Positions 50,825-60,400 of a stretch of 64,000 bases of DNA are shown piece after piece. The first letter of the stretch is position 1. Each line of letters starts with the position of its first letter. This DNA comes from Pseudonocardia sp. DSM 110487 (GTDB lineage Bacteria > Actinomycetota > Actinomycetes > Mycobacteriales > Pseudonocardiaceae). The stretch covers positions 1,426,001 through 1,490,000 of the forward strand of contig NZ_CP080521.1 in assembly GCF_019468565.1 (NCBI RefSeq), written 5' to 3'. A model generated the notes under the pieces. That model ran no database searches, was not told the DNA's origin, and saw only the letters and a list, made by a program, of their open reading frames with translations. Position numbers and translations under genes: made by a program.

Positions 50825-51649
50825 GTGCCCACCCTCAGCCTCGACGGCGACGTCGACCTCCATTACGAGATCCACGGCGCAGGCGAGCCCATCCTGCTCG
50901 TCACCGGCACGAGCGCATCGGTCGGACTCTGGACACCCGCGATCATCGGCGGCCTCGCGGCCGACCACCAGGTCATCGCCTACGACCACCGCGGCATGGG
51001 CGCGTCCTCGCCGCACACCGAGCCGGTGTCGATGGCATCCCTCGCGGCGGACGCCGCCGCTCTGCTCGACGAGCTCGGCACCGGCCCGGTGCACGTCATC
51101 GGGTGGTCGCTGGGCAGCGCCGTCGCCCAGGAGCTCGCGCTGGCCCGCCCGGAGCTGGTGGCGTCCCTGGTGCTCTACGGCACCTGGGCCCGCGGCGACG
51201 GCTTCCAGCGCTGTCTCACCGCGGGCCTGCGCTCCCCCTGGGAGCACGGTGACGTCGCAGGCGCGTTCGCCGCGCTCGGCGTGGCGTTCTCACCGGAGCT
51301 CCTCGACAGCCCGGACTTCGAGCAGCTCGCCGCATCCGTGCTGCCGCTGTTCCCACGCACCGAGGCGCGGATCCGGGCGGTCGTCCACCAGTGGGATGCG
51401 AACCTGGCCCACGACACCCTCGACCGGCTGACCGGGATCGACCGCCCGACGACCGTCCTGGTCGGTGAGCAGGACATCCTCACCCCGCCACGGCAGGCCC
51501 GCGTGGTCGCCGACGCGATCCCGGACGCGCATCTCGTCCTCGTCCGGGGACCTGGCTCGAGCCACAGCCTGCACGTCGAACGCCCCGACGAGTGGCTGCG
51601 GCACGTCCGGTCCCATCTCGCCCGCCGCGCTGCGGCGATGCCCGCCTGA
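50825..51649 (+). CDS. Alpha/beta hydrolase
   Basis: A 274-residue alpha/beta hydrolase. Features: ILLVTGTSASVGLW oxyanion region, nucleophile elbow VIGWSLGSAVAQELAL with Ser, acidic residue in GEQDILTPPRQ and the catalytic His in GSSHSLHVERPDEW. It resembles non-haem chloroperoxidase/3-oxoadipate enol-lactonase-like enzymes. The GTG start follows AGAAAGG. It is divergent from the AraC gene, which would normally be its regulator, and 44 bases upstream of the sigma factor gene start. The substrate is unknown. Confidence 0.86.
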   Translation: MPTLSLDGDVDLHYEIHGAGEPILLVTGTSASVGLWTPAIIGGLAADHQVIAYDHRGMGASSPHTEPVSMASLAADAAALLDELGTGPVHVIGWSLGSAVAQELALARPELVASLVLYGTWARGDGFQRCLTAGLRSPWEHGDVAGAFAALGVAFSPELLDSPDFEQLAASVLPLFPRTEARIRAVVHQWDANLAHDTLDRLTGIDRPTTVLVGEQDILTPPRQARVVADAIPDAHLVLVRGPGSSHSLHVERPDEWLRHVRSHLARRAAAMPA

Positions 51650-51693
51650 GCGGGCCGCCGGTTGTCGGAAGGCGCTCATCGTTCCGTAGCGTC

Positions 51694-52656
51694 ATGCCGG
51701 TGCACCGACCGACGAACCCGAGCGGCGCACCGGTAGACGTCGACCTGGTCCACGAGGCGCAGTCCGGCGATGTCCGCGCTCTCGGACTGCTGCTGGCTCG
51801 ATACGAGTCGGACATGCGCGCGGTCGCGCTGAGCATCCTGGGGTACGGCCCCGACGCGGAAGACGCCGTGCAGGAAGGCGCACTGGTCGCATTGCGCCGC
51901 ATCGGGGACCTCCGCGATCCGCACGCGGTGGCGCCGTGGCTGCGGGCGGTCGTCCGCAACGCCTGTCGGATGCAGCTCCGCACCAGAACGGCGGTGCCGG
52001 TGGCTCATGTCGAGTCGCCGGCGCTGCCGGATCCGGAGGAGCTGCTGGAACGGTCCGCGACCCGGGACTGGGTCTGGCACGCCATCGAGGAACTGTCACC
52101 GAACCTGCGGCTCGTGGCGATGCTGCGGTACTTCACGGACGTGACGGCCTACGAGCAGATCGCGGAGCTGTGCGGGGTGCCGGTCGGCACCGTTCGCAGC
52201 CGGTTGAGCCAGGCGCGCACGAAGCTGTCCGAGGCCGTGCTGGCGACCGGGAACCAGGCGCACGACGACGTGGCGGCGCTGACGCGGGCGCGCCGCCGGG
52301 ACGCCGAGGAGACGCTGCAGGCGGCGCGGCGCGGCTCGTTCGCCGAGGCTCTCTCCGCCCACTGGTCCCCTGATGTGGAGTCGATCTGGCCCGGCGGCAT
52401 GCGCACGAACGGTGTCGACCCCGTCGTGCGGGCGATGGGCCGCGACCTCGGTGGGGGCGTGCGCCACCACCTCACCAACGTCGTGGCCGGCCGCGAGGTG
52501 ATCATCTGGGAGACCGACCTGATCAGCCCGTCCGACGATCCCTTCCACTGCCCACCCGCAGCCGTGTGGGTGCAGTTCCTCGAGGCAGGGCGCGTGGGGC
52601 GGTTCCGGCTGTTCCATTCCCGTCGCCCCGAGGGCGTAGCGAGGACGCCGCGTTGA
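51694..52656 (+). CDS. ECF-type RNA polymerase sigma factor with C-terminal NTF2-like domain
   Basis: A 320-residue extracytoplasmic-function sigma factor. Region 2 is ALGLLLARYESDMRAVALSILGYGPDAEDAVQEGALVALRRI and region 4 is LSPNLRLVAMLRYFTDVTAYEQIAELCGVPVGTVRSRLSQARTKL. A C-terminal domain of about 110 residues follows (SAHWSPDVESIWPGGMRTNG, ending in VQFLEAGRVGRFRLFHSR) and looks NTF2/SnoaL-like, as in ECF41/ECF42-like groups where it modulates activity. ATG 51694 is chosen because upstream codons are not protein-like; the ribosome site is weak. No anti-sigma gene adjoins, which suits a fused-domain control mechanism. Confidence 0.85.
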   Translation: MPVHRPTNPSGAPVDVDLVHEAQSGDVRALGLLLARYESDMRAVALSILGYGPDAEDAVQEGALVALRRIGDLRDPHAVAPWLRAVVRNACRMQLRTRTAVPVAHVESPALPDPEELLERSATRDWVWHAIEELSPNLRLVAMLRYFTDVTAYEQIAELCGVPVGTVRSRLSQARTKLSEAVLATGNQAHDDVAALTRARRRDAEETLQAARRGSFAEALSAHWSPDVESIWPGGMRTNGVDPVVRAMGRDLGGGVRHHLTNVVAGREVIIWETDLISPSDDPFHCPPAAVWVQFLEAGRVGRFRLFHSRRPEGVARTPR

Positions 52657-52922
52657 TCCGAGCCGACGAGTTCGGGGACGGATCGAACTTCTGGCGTGCC
52701 CGCTGCATCTAGCTGGTGTGAGGTCCCGAGACGCGGTCTCGGGGCCAGGAGCCCACCAGTGAGGAACAGCATGTCGAACGTTCGGTCGACGCCCTCCCCG
52801 TCGCCGCCTTGGCCGCATTGCCTAGTGAACGGGCGGCCGGTTAGGCGGCTCTGCCGACGCGATACGGCCCGCAGAGCACTCAGGATGTGCCGCGTGGCTG
52901 TGGAAATCGATCGGGGACAGCG

Positions 52923-55076
52923 GTGAGAGGGAAGTTGTCGGGAGTGCCGGGCACGGGAGACGACGTCGACCGGTACCGGTCCGACGCGCGGGAGACGCGC
53001 GGGAGGTGGCCGGCTCGGGTGGAGGCCGCGGGAGATCATCGGCTGGGGCACCGGTTGCAGGCGGCCCGGGGCCGGTCGTTCGCGGGCCGGGTAGCCGAGC
53101 ACGACCTGTTCCGCGCCGCACTGGACGGGGCGGTGGACGGGCTCGCGGTGCTGTACCTGCACGGTCCGGGTGGGATCGGGAAGTCGATGCTCCTCGGGCT
53201 GTTCGCGGCGGAAGCGCGGGCGGCGGGGCGCCTCGTGGTCGAGGTCGACGCGCGCATCCTCGAGCCCGGCTCCGCCGCGTTCGAGGCCGAGGCCGCGGCG
53301 GTGCTGACCACGGACCGGGCGGTACTGCTCGTGGACACGTTCGAGCGTTGCCAGGGGCTGGAGGGCTGGCTGCGTGAGCGATTCCTCCCGCGGCTGCCGG
53401 TCGGCGCGCTGGTCGTCATCGCCGGGCGGGAGGCTCCTGACCCGCGGTGGACCTCGGACCCGGGGTGGACCGATGCGCTGCGGGTGGTTGCGTTGCGTGA
53501 GCTCGCCCCGGACGATGCGACGGCGTTGCTGGAGGGGCGTGGAGTGCCCGCGTCACTGCACGGGAGGCTGCTGGAGTTCGCCGGGGGCAACCCGCTCGCG
53601 CTGACCATGGCCGCGGCCGTCGCCATGCACGACGTGCAGGCGCCGGCCCGCTGGGAACCGAGCCAGGACGTGGTGCGGGCGCTGCTGTCGCAGCTGGTGG
53701 GCGAGGTGCCGACGGAGACGCACCGCAGGGCGCTCGAGGTGTGCGCGCACGTGCACGTCACCACGGAGGCTGTGCTGCGGGTGGTGCTGGGCGACGAGGC
53801 CGGCCGGATGTTCGCCTGGTTGCGGCAGCTGCCCTTCGTCGAGTCCAACCGGCACGGCCTGTTCCCGCACGACGTCGTTCGGGAGGCACTGGAGGCGGAC
53901 CTGCGCTGGCGCGACCCGATGGGCCACCAGGCCATGCACGAGGCGCTCGACGAGCACCTGTTCCGCCGCATCCGGGAGGCAGCCGAACCGGACGTGCTCG
54001 GCGCGGTCGGCGCCTTCTCCTACCTGTACCGCGACAACGCGTGCTTCCGTTCCAGCAGGTGGAACGGCGAGGGCGAGGCGCAGGAGGCCCTCTTCGAGGA
54101 GCAGGACAGGTCCGCCGTGGTCGGGCTGGCCGCTGCCGCAGGGGGCGACGAGTCGGCAGCGATCGCCGCGTACTGGCTGGACCGCCAGCCGGAGGCCTTT
54201 CACGTCTACCGCCTCACCCGGACCGGGCAGATCGTCGCCTTCTTCACCTGGCTTCGGCTCACCGAACCGGGGGAGGAGACAGAGGTCGACCCGGTGGTCG
54301 CCGCCGCATGGGCGCACGCACGCAGCGTGGCCCCTCTGCGCAGCGGGGAGAGCATCGGTGTGGCCCGCTTTCCCGCGACCCAGTCCGGACCTCACCGCCA
54401 TTCGCCCGTCATGGATCTGGTCCAGCGCCGCGCGATGGCCCGGCTCATGCGCTCCGCGGGCGTTGCCTGGTCCTACTTCGTGCTCCAACCAGGGAACCCG
54501 TGGGCGGACCACCTCGCCCGGATCCAGTTCACCCCCCTCACCGAGCGCCCGGTTGTCGGTGGACGGCGGTACACGTTGTTCGCGCACGACTGGCGCGCCC
54601 AGCCGATCGATCGGTGGCACGCGACCAACAAGGGCAACGAGCGCCCGGGACCGCCGGAGGCGCCTCCCGGTCTGGCGGTGCTGTCGCGGCCGGAGTTCGA
54701 CGCGGCGGTGCGCGACGCGCTGCGGTCGTGGGGCCGACCCGGCGAGCTCGCGGCCAACCCGCTGAACCGCAGCAGGCTCGTCACCGAGCACGGCGAGACG
54801 CTGCGGGGCGTCATCGGACAGGCCGTCGAGTCCCTGCACGGCGAGCGGAACGGGTCCAAGTACCACCAGGCGGTGGTCGCCACCTTCCTGCGCGGCGTTC
54901 CCACCCAGGAGGCCGTTGCCCACCGGCTGGGCCTGCCGTTCAGCACCTACCGCAGGCACCTCGGCCGCGGGATCCAACTGCTCTGCGAGGAGCTGTGGCG
55001 CCGCGAGCTGGCCGGCGGGTCGCCCGCCCTGTTGAGCGCGGGGTCCGAGCGACGGCTGCGCCTGGACGCGGGGTGA
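52923..55076 (+). CDS. ATP-binding regulatory protein (P-loop NTPase, GNAT-like middle, C-terminal HTH-like domain)
   Basis: A 717-residue protein. The AAA/STAND-like ATPase starts with RSFAGRVAEHDLFRAAL and has Walker A GPGGIGKSML at residues 81-90 and a Walker B-like AVLLVDTFERCQ. After roughly 300 further residues, a middle section (about residues 410-590) looks like an acyltransferase fold (FHVYRLTRTGQIVAFFTWLRL, GVARF). The C-terminus is a winged-helix-like GVPTQEAVAHRLGLPFSTYRRHLGRG. The GTG at 52923 follows GGGGA; a later GTG at 52941 is an alternative. It is monocistronic. I suggest a signal-integrating transcriptional activator; the GNAT similarity is an inference. Confidence 0.72.
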   Translation: MRGKLSGVPGTGDDVDRYRSDARETRGRWPARVEAAGDHRLGHRLQAARGRSFAGRVAEHDLFRAALDGAVDGLAVLYLHGPGGIGKSMLLGLFAAEARAAGRLVVEVDARILEPGSAAFEAEAAAVLTTDRAVLLVDTFERCQGLEGWLRERFLPRLPVGALVVIAGREAPDPRWTSDPGWTDALRVVALRELAPDDATALLEGRGVPASLHGRLLEFAGGNPLALTMAAAVAMHDVQAPARWEPSQDVVRALLSQLVGEVPTETHRRALEVCAHVHVTTEAVLRVVLGDEAGRMFAWLRQLPFVESNRHGLFPHDVVREALEADLRWRDPMGHQAMHEALDEHLFRRIREAAEPDVLGAVGAFSYLYRDNACFRSSRWNGEGEAQEALFEEQDRSAVVGLAAAAGGDESAAIAAYWLDRQPEAFHVYRLTRTGQIVAFFTWLRLTEPGEETEVDPVVAAAWAHARSVAPLRSGESIGVARFPATQSGPHRHSPVMDLVQRRAMARLMRSAGVAWSYFVLQPGNPWADHLARIQFTPLTERPVVGGRRYTLFAHDWRAQPIDRWHATNKGNERPGPPEAPPGLAVLSRPEFDAAVRDALRSWGRPGELAANPLNRSRLVTEHGETLRGVIGQAVESLHGERNGSKYHQAVVATFLRGVPTQEAVAHRLGLPFSTYRRHLGRGIQLLCEELWRRELAGGSPALLSAGSERRLRLDAG

Positions 55077-55135
55077 GCCAGGTACGGATCAAGGCTCTCG
55101 AGGGGCATGCCGATGGCTGTGGGATGTGACCGCAC

Positions 55136-55732
55136 GTGAACCCTGTCCACATGCCATTCAGCAGGTTCCTCGGACGCGCTGCGCTGGCCGCGGTTGTGGC
55201 GCTCCTGCTGGCGGCGGCCGTGCTGACCGCCGTCGGGCTCAGTGACCGGCTCGCGTATGCGGATGCCGCGGTCGTGCCCGGCAATACGGTCGATGTGGAC
55301 GGCACGCCGTCGGCTCGGCTGCGCGCACGGCTGGATGCCGCGCTGCGGATGTACCGGGAAGGGCGCTGCGAGGTGATCGTGGTCAGTGGCGCCACTGGTG
55401 TCGAGGGTTGGGACGAGGCGGCGGTGATGAAGGACTACCTGGTGCAGCAGGGCGTTCCCGCCGACCGCGTCCTGCAGGACAGCAGCGGCGTGAACACGGC
55501 GGCCACTGCTCGGAACACAGCATTGCTGCTGCAGCAGCGTGGTTATCGCAGCGTCCTCGCGGTGTCGCAGTTCTTCCACGTTCCACGCCTGCGGATGTTG
55601 CTGGCCCGCGAAGGGCTGGCGGTGGAGGGCTACGTGCATGCGGATCACTTCGAGCTCCGTGACGTGTATGCCACCTTGCGGGAGGTGGCGGCGATCTCCA
55701 CGCTCGTCCTGAGGACGATCGGCAGTCCGTAG
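55136..55732 (+). CDS. YdcF/SanA-like DUF218 membrane protein
   Basis: A 198-residue protein with one N-terminal membrane segment (about residues 13-32) and a DUF218 domain: AVVPGNTVDVDG, RLRARLDAALRMYREGRCEVIVVSGA, VMKDYLVQQGVPADRVLQDSSGVNTAATARN and VSQFFHVPRLRML. The family includes E. coli SanA, ElyC and YdcF, which influence envelope integrity and antibiotic barrier, with an unclear biochemical activity. GTG 55136 is used; ATG 55151 (five codons later) is an alternative. It lies 59 bases after the NTPase gene. Confidence 0.85.
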   Translation: MNPVHMPFSRFLGRAALAAVVALLLAAAVLTAVGLSDRLAYADAAVVPGNTVDVDGTPSARLRARLDAALRMYREGRCEVIVVSGATGVEGWDEAAVMKDYLVQQGVPADRVLQDSSGVNTAATARNTALLLQQRGYRSVLAVSQFFHVPRLRMLLAREGLAVEGYVHADHFELRDVYATLREVAAISTLVLRTIGSP

Positions 55733-55834
55733 CAAGTGGGCACGACTCTCGCCGTCGTGGTCGTCGCTGTCGAGCCGCCCTTGGCCGGCAATTGGTGGTG
55801 ATCATCGAGGGGTGGGAAGTACTACGCTCCCGGG

Positions 55835-57043
55835 GTGGCCGAGTCGCGACCGCAGTTGTCCGCCGTCGAGCAGCGAGTGCTCGGTGCGCTGTTGGAGAAG
55901 CAGCGCACGGTCCCGGCAAGCTACCCGCTCACCCTCAACTCGTTGCGCGCCGCGTGCAACCAGGCGAGCAGCCGTGAGCCGGTTACCGACTACGACGACT
56001 CGTTGCTGCAGGCGACGCTCAAGGAGCTCAGGGATCGCGAGCTGGTTCGGCCGGTGTGGACCGGCGCCGGATCCCGGGTGGTGAAGTTCCACCAGCGGCT
56101 CGAGGAGCACCTCGGGATCGGCGAGCCCGAACTGGCGGTTCTGACCGTGTTGTTGCTGCGTGGGCCGCAGGCACCCGGCGAGCTGCGGACGCGGACCGCG
56201 CGGTTGCATTCGTTCGAGGACCGCGCCGAGGTGGAGGCCACGCTCCGTGGGCTCGCGGAGCTGTCGGAGCCTTTGGTCGTCGAGTTGGAACGCGGGCCGG
56301 GTCAGCAGGATCGCCGGTGGGCTCATCTGCTCGGCCCGTTGCCGGAAGCGGCACCCCCGCCCGCGCCCGTCGATCGGGACATCGTCCTCGCTGCGGGTGC
56401 GGATGTTCGCGACGCCCGCGTGCTCGCCGGATATGACGCCGCCGCGGCCGGCTACGCGCGGGAACTGTCGGCCGAGCTGGCGCACAAACCATTCGACTGC
56501 TGGCTGCTCGACCGTATCGCCGGTGAAGCGAACGGCGGACCGGTCGCAGACGTCGGTACCGGGCCGGGACACGTTGCCGCTCGGCTCGCAGAATCCGGGG
56601 TCTCGGTGGTCGGCGTCGACCTGTCGCCCGCGATGATCGACGAGGCCAGGAAACTGTTCCCGGATCTGGAGTTCGAGGTCGGTGACCTGACGAACCTGCT
56701 GCGCCCGCGCGCCGCAGCGGGATGGTCGGCCATCACCGCGTGGTACGCGTTCGTGCACATGGCCACCTCCGAGCTTCCGGCCGTGATCGCGGGGCTCGCC
56801 CGGGTGCTGATTCCCGGCGGACGGTTGGCGTTCGCCCTGCACGCAGGTGAGGAGGTGCGCCACGTTGACGAGCTCTTCGGCGCCCCCGTCGACCTGGAAT
56901 TCGTGCTGCACAACGTTTCCGAGGTGGTCGACGCCGTCACCGCGGCCGGGCTGGTGGACATCGAGTGGTATTTGCGTTCCCCACTCCGCGAGGTCGAGAC
57001 GCCCACCGACCGCCTCTACGTCGTAGCGCGCCGACCCCTCTGA
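55835..57043 (+). CDS. YceH (DUF480) - SAM methyltransferase fusion
   Basis: A 402-residue fusion. The first 200 residues are a DUF480/YceH-type double winged-helix domain: LSAVEQRVLGALLEKQRTVPASYPLTLNSLRAACNQASSREPVTDYDD and VLTVLLLRGPQAPGELRTRT. The second half is a class I SAM-dependent methyltransferase with ADVGTGPGHVAARLAESGVSVVGVDLSPAMID (motif I and following acidic residue) and LIPGGRLAFALHAG. The GTG at 55835 is the only good start. It may be a DNA-binding or RNA-related methyltransferase regulator; the substrate is unknown. It is monocistronic. Confidence 0.87.
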   Translation: MAESRPQLSAVEQRVLGALLEKQRTVPASYPLTLNSLRAACNQASSREPVTDYDDSLLQATLKELRDRELVRPVWTGAGSRVVKFHQRLEEHLGIGEPELAVLTVLLLRGPQAPGELRTRTARLHSFEDRAEVEATLRGLAELSEPLVVELERGPGQQDRRWAHLLGPLPEAAPPPAPVDRDIVLAAGADVRDARVLAGYDAAAAGYARELSAELAHKPFDCWLLDRIAGEANGGPVADVGTGPGHVAARLAESGVSVVGVDLSPAMIDEARKLFPDLEFEVGDLTNLLRPRAAAGWSAITAWYAFVHMATSELPAVIAGLARVLIPGGRLAFALHAGEEVRHVDELFGAPVDLEFVLHNVSEVVDAVTAAGLVDIEWYLRSPLREVETPTDRLYVVARRPL

Positions 57044-57444
57044 TGTGCCGTGGGACTCGCCGGGAACTGCGGTGGATGCGATCGCCGCGCCGTTGCTCAA
57101 GTCGCAGGTCGGCCACGTGCGAGCCGGCTGGTGCACTGCAGGCTCGTCAAGATGTGATCCAGATCACTGGGTAGTGGATCGAGTGTGCGCTATGGTCCAC
57201 TTGCTCCGCCACGAGGCGGGGCGCCGAGCTCGTCCACCGGTTGCTGACGATGCGCAACATGTGGCGGGGTCGAAGTTCGAACCGGATGTCGACACAGTCC
57301 GTCCGGGACGCGGGTCGCTGCCGTTGCGCGACGCGCGAGCCAGTTGTTGCGCTTGCCCATTTCGGCGTCATCCCCAGCTCAGAGCTGCGAATCACGTACG
57401 TATCCATCACTGCCCGACACGTTCGACGGTAGGAGTCGAGTCAC
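57044..57444. other. Upstream region of the giant exported-protein gene
   Basis: No coding sequence is supported here. The region holds a CRP/GlxR-like palindrome at 57153 and an AGGAG ribosome site at 57431-57435 in front of the giant gene. A promoter presumably lies between them. Several frames are open but not protein-like. Confidence 0.6.
57153..57168. promoter_or_regulatory. CRP/GlxR-like binding site
   Basis: TGTGATCCAGATCACT matches the cAMP-receptor-protein/GlxR consensus TGTGA-N6-TCACA at 9 of 10 fixed positions. It is 277 bases upstream of the ATG of the giant gene. It could be in the promoter of that gene, but no -10/-35 pair was assigned. Confidence 0.5.
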
Positions 57445-60400
57445 ATGCGCAGGCACATTGCTCACGAGGGAGAGGCCGCCGGCCTCCCCGCGTGCGCTGT
57501 TGCCTCGGTGCGGCTGCGACTGTCGATGGTGGACCGGATGCTGCTGGTGCTGCGGTGGACGCTCACCTTGGCCGGCGCCGTAGTGGTGCTGTGGATCGGG
57601 TCGGCGTTCCTCGCCGCTCCCGCCTCTGCTGCAGCGGCTCCGGCGATGGCGGTTTCAGCGGGAGTGCTGAAGGGAGGCGTCAGCAACTCCCTCATGCGTC
57701 CGCAGGCCGAGAAGAAGAAGGGCTCGGAGAAGAAGGGCTCGGAGAAGAAGGGCTCGGACAAGAAGAGCTCGGACAAGAAGGGCTCCGAGAAGAAGGAGCC
57801 CTCGGAGAAGAAGAAGCCCTCCGAGAAGAAGAAGGAGCCCTCCGAGAAGAAGAAGCCTTCCGAGAAGAAGAAGGAGCCCTCGGAGAAAAAGGAGCCCTCG
57901 GAGAAGAAGAAGCCCTCCGAGAAGAAGCCCTCCGAGAAGAAGCCCTCCGAGAAGAAGCCCTCGGGGAAGAAGGCCTCGGACAAGAAGGCCGAGAAGCCTG
58001 AGAAGGCCGGGCGTAAAAAGGGCGACAAGGTCGAGCGGACGACAGACGACGTCGAGCGCAAGAAGGCTGCCGAGGGCCAGCGGAAGTCGGCCGGCAGGCT
58101 CGCGCAGGAGAAGGACGAGAACGGCGGCGTTGCGGAGGAGTCGGAGGAGCTCTTCCGGCAGCGGATTGCCTTCGAGAAGAGCAAGGAGGAGATTCGCGAC
58201 GCGAAGCGGGCGTTCGCCGACGGCGAGATCACGAAGCGGCAGTACCGCAAGCAGGTTGCTGAGCATCGGGCTGTGCGGCAGAAGCTGGTGTCCGAGCGGA
58301 ACGACGTCTCCGCGGAACAGCGTCGTCAGGTCCACGGGGTGGTCGAGGGGCAGCAGCGCCTTGCCGCGGCCGAGAAGCGGCTCGCGGCGGAGGAGCGCAT
58401 GGTCGCCGGGGGCACGATGACTCGCCAGGCGTACCGGAAGCACCAGGCGGCGTACGAGAAGTTGCGCACCAAGGTCTACACCGCGACGGACGCGCTGATG
58501 GAGCTCACCGACCGAGACACGGACGTGGATCTCGGCGACGATCTGGACGGCCGCGGCGCCACCAGCGGCTGCGGTGTGGACGGCGCGTTCGTCGAGTGCG
58601 GCTCGGTCGTCGAGACGGCGAACGGGAAGCAGCACGTCGACCGGTGCATGGCCGTGTCCGGGCTGTCCGGCGGCTGTGGTGTGACCACGAGCGCGGGCAA
58701 GATGAAGTCGTCGGCCTCCTGCGACCTGACGGGCGCGGACCGCGGCTGTGCGAGCGACGCGACCGGCCGGGGCGCGGGCGGCACGAAGACCGTGGCGGCG
58801 GCGCGGTGCGAGGGCAAGGTCCGCGGCTGCGTCCAGTACAGCATCGCCACGCCGGATGGCGGCGACGCGGAGTGCCGGTCCGGCGGCGGCAAGTGCACAA
58901 CCCGCTCGGCAGGGCCGTTCCGGGGCGCCGCACCCGACGAGCGGACACGGACGGTCGCGAGCTGCACCGGCCTGTGCGAGGTCGACTCGAGCGCCGACCG
59001 GTACGCGGCCGAGTCCGGCTGTGAGACCGAGGCGGGGCGCTGCTACAGCCGCAGCAACGACCTCGATAAGGATGCCTTCGGTGTCGGCAACGGGCCGCGG
59101 GGTGCGGGCGAGCAGGGCGGTTCCGCACGGGCGGTCTGCACCGCGGCTGACGGCTGTGGCACGGCCACGGAGGTAGCGCGCGAGGACGGAGAGGGCGTCG
59201 AGGCGGTTGCCGACATCGACTGCGGCGGCGTCGACTGCACGGGCCGCGCGGCGACCTTGACCGACGCAGGCCGCAACGTGTGGGTGAGCCCGGAGGCCCT
59301 GAAGCGGTGGGCCGCGGCGACGTCCAACGATGTGCAGGAGCTCGGCAAGCCGGGTTCCGCGGCGGAGGCGGGTGCGCTCTGCACGGTGTCGGCCAGCGGT
59401 TGCCAGGCCACCAGCACCTCGGACAGCAACGGGAGCGACGCCGGCGGCCGCGCCGAGGTCGACTTCGATTGCGAGCGCGTCGAGTGCGTCGGCAGCGCCG
59501 TCACGCGGACGGCCGGTTCGGTGCACGGCGTGGACCCGGACGCGGTGCGCAAGGCGGGCGACCGGACCACCTGCAAGGTCACGGACGGCGGCTGCGAGGT
59601 GGGCTCCGGCTCTGAGGTCGACCGCACGGTGCAAATGCGTCCGACCGGCCCCCGGGGGGCGATGGTGCCGACGGTGCGGCTGTCGGCGGCCAGCACGTCG
59701 GACACGCAGCTCGAGTGCGAGCGGGAGTCGTGCGTCGGCTCCGCGAAGAGCACGACCCGCGGCGCGGCCTCGGGCGACGTGCGCGGTGTCCGTGGCAGCG
59801 CCGGGAAGTCCTCCTGCGACGCGGCTGGGGCCGGGGCGGAGTGCGCGACCACCGCGAAGACCGTCGTGGAGGACCGCGACCCTGCTGAGGCGCGGAAAGC
59901 GGGCCTGGCGGCGGTGTCCGGGCCGGTGAGTGTGTCGGAGGCCGGTGTGTCGGTCGACTGCGACGGTGGCGACAGCAGCTGCCGGGTGGCCGGCTACGCG
60001 GGTACGTCGGCTCGGGACACGGGAGTGACGCCGCACGGCCGGGGTACCTCGGCCGACCTCGAGTGCACGGTCTCGGGCGGGGACTGCGGCGGGCAGGCGA
60101 CCTCGGCGTCGTCGAGCGCCGCTGACCACGTGGTGCTCGACCCGCGGACGGGTAAGCCGCTGGCCCGGCAGCCGCGGACCGGACCGTCGTCGACGTCCTC
60201 GTCGGAGGGCTACCTGCGGTGCGACGCCGGCACCCGCTGCACCGGATCGGTGAGCACCAGCAGCAGCGCGTGGGACGGCGCGGTGAACGGCGGCAAGCCG
60301 CGCACGTCGCAGGGAGATCCGGCGTCGTGCACGGGGGTGTCGGGCGGCTGCGAGGCCCGCTCGGTGTCGACCGCGTCGTCGGGTCGGGGGGCGTCCTTGG

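Noticed and set aside
48085..50832. A 915-codon minus-strand frame reaching from the AraC start far into the LAL gene
   Set aside because: Only the part from 50661 to about 49940 is AraC-like. Beyond the G5 run it is a frameshift read-through antisense to the LAL gene.
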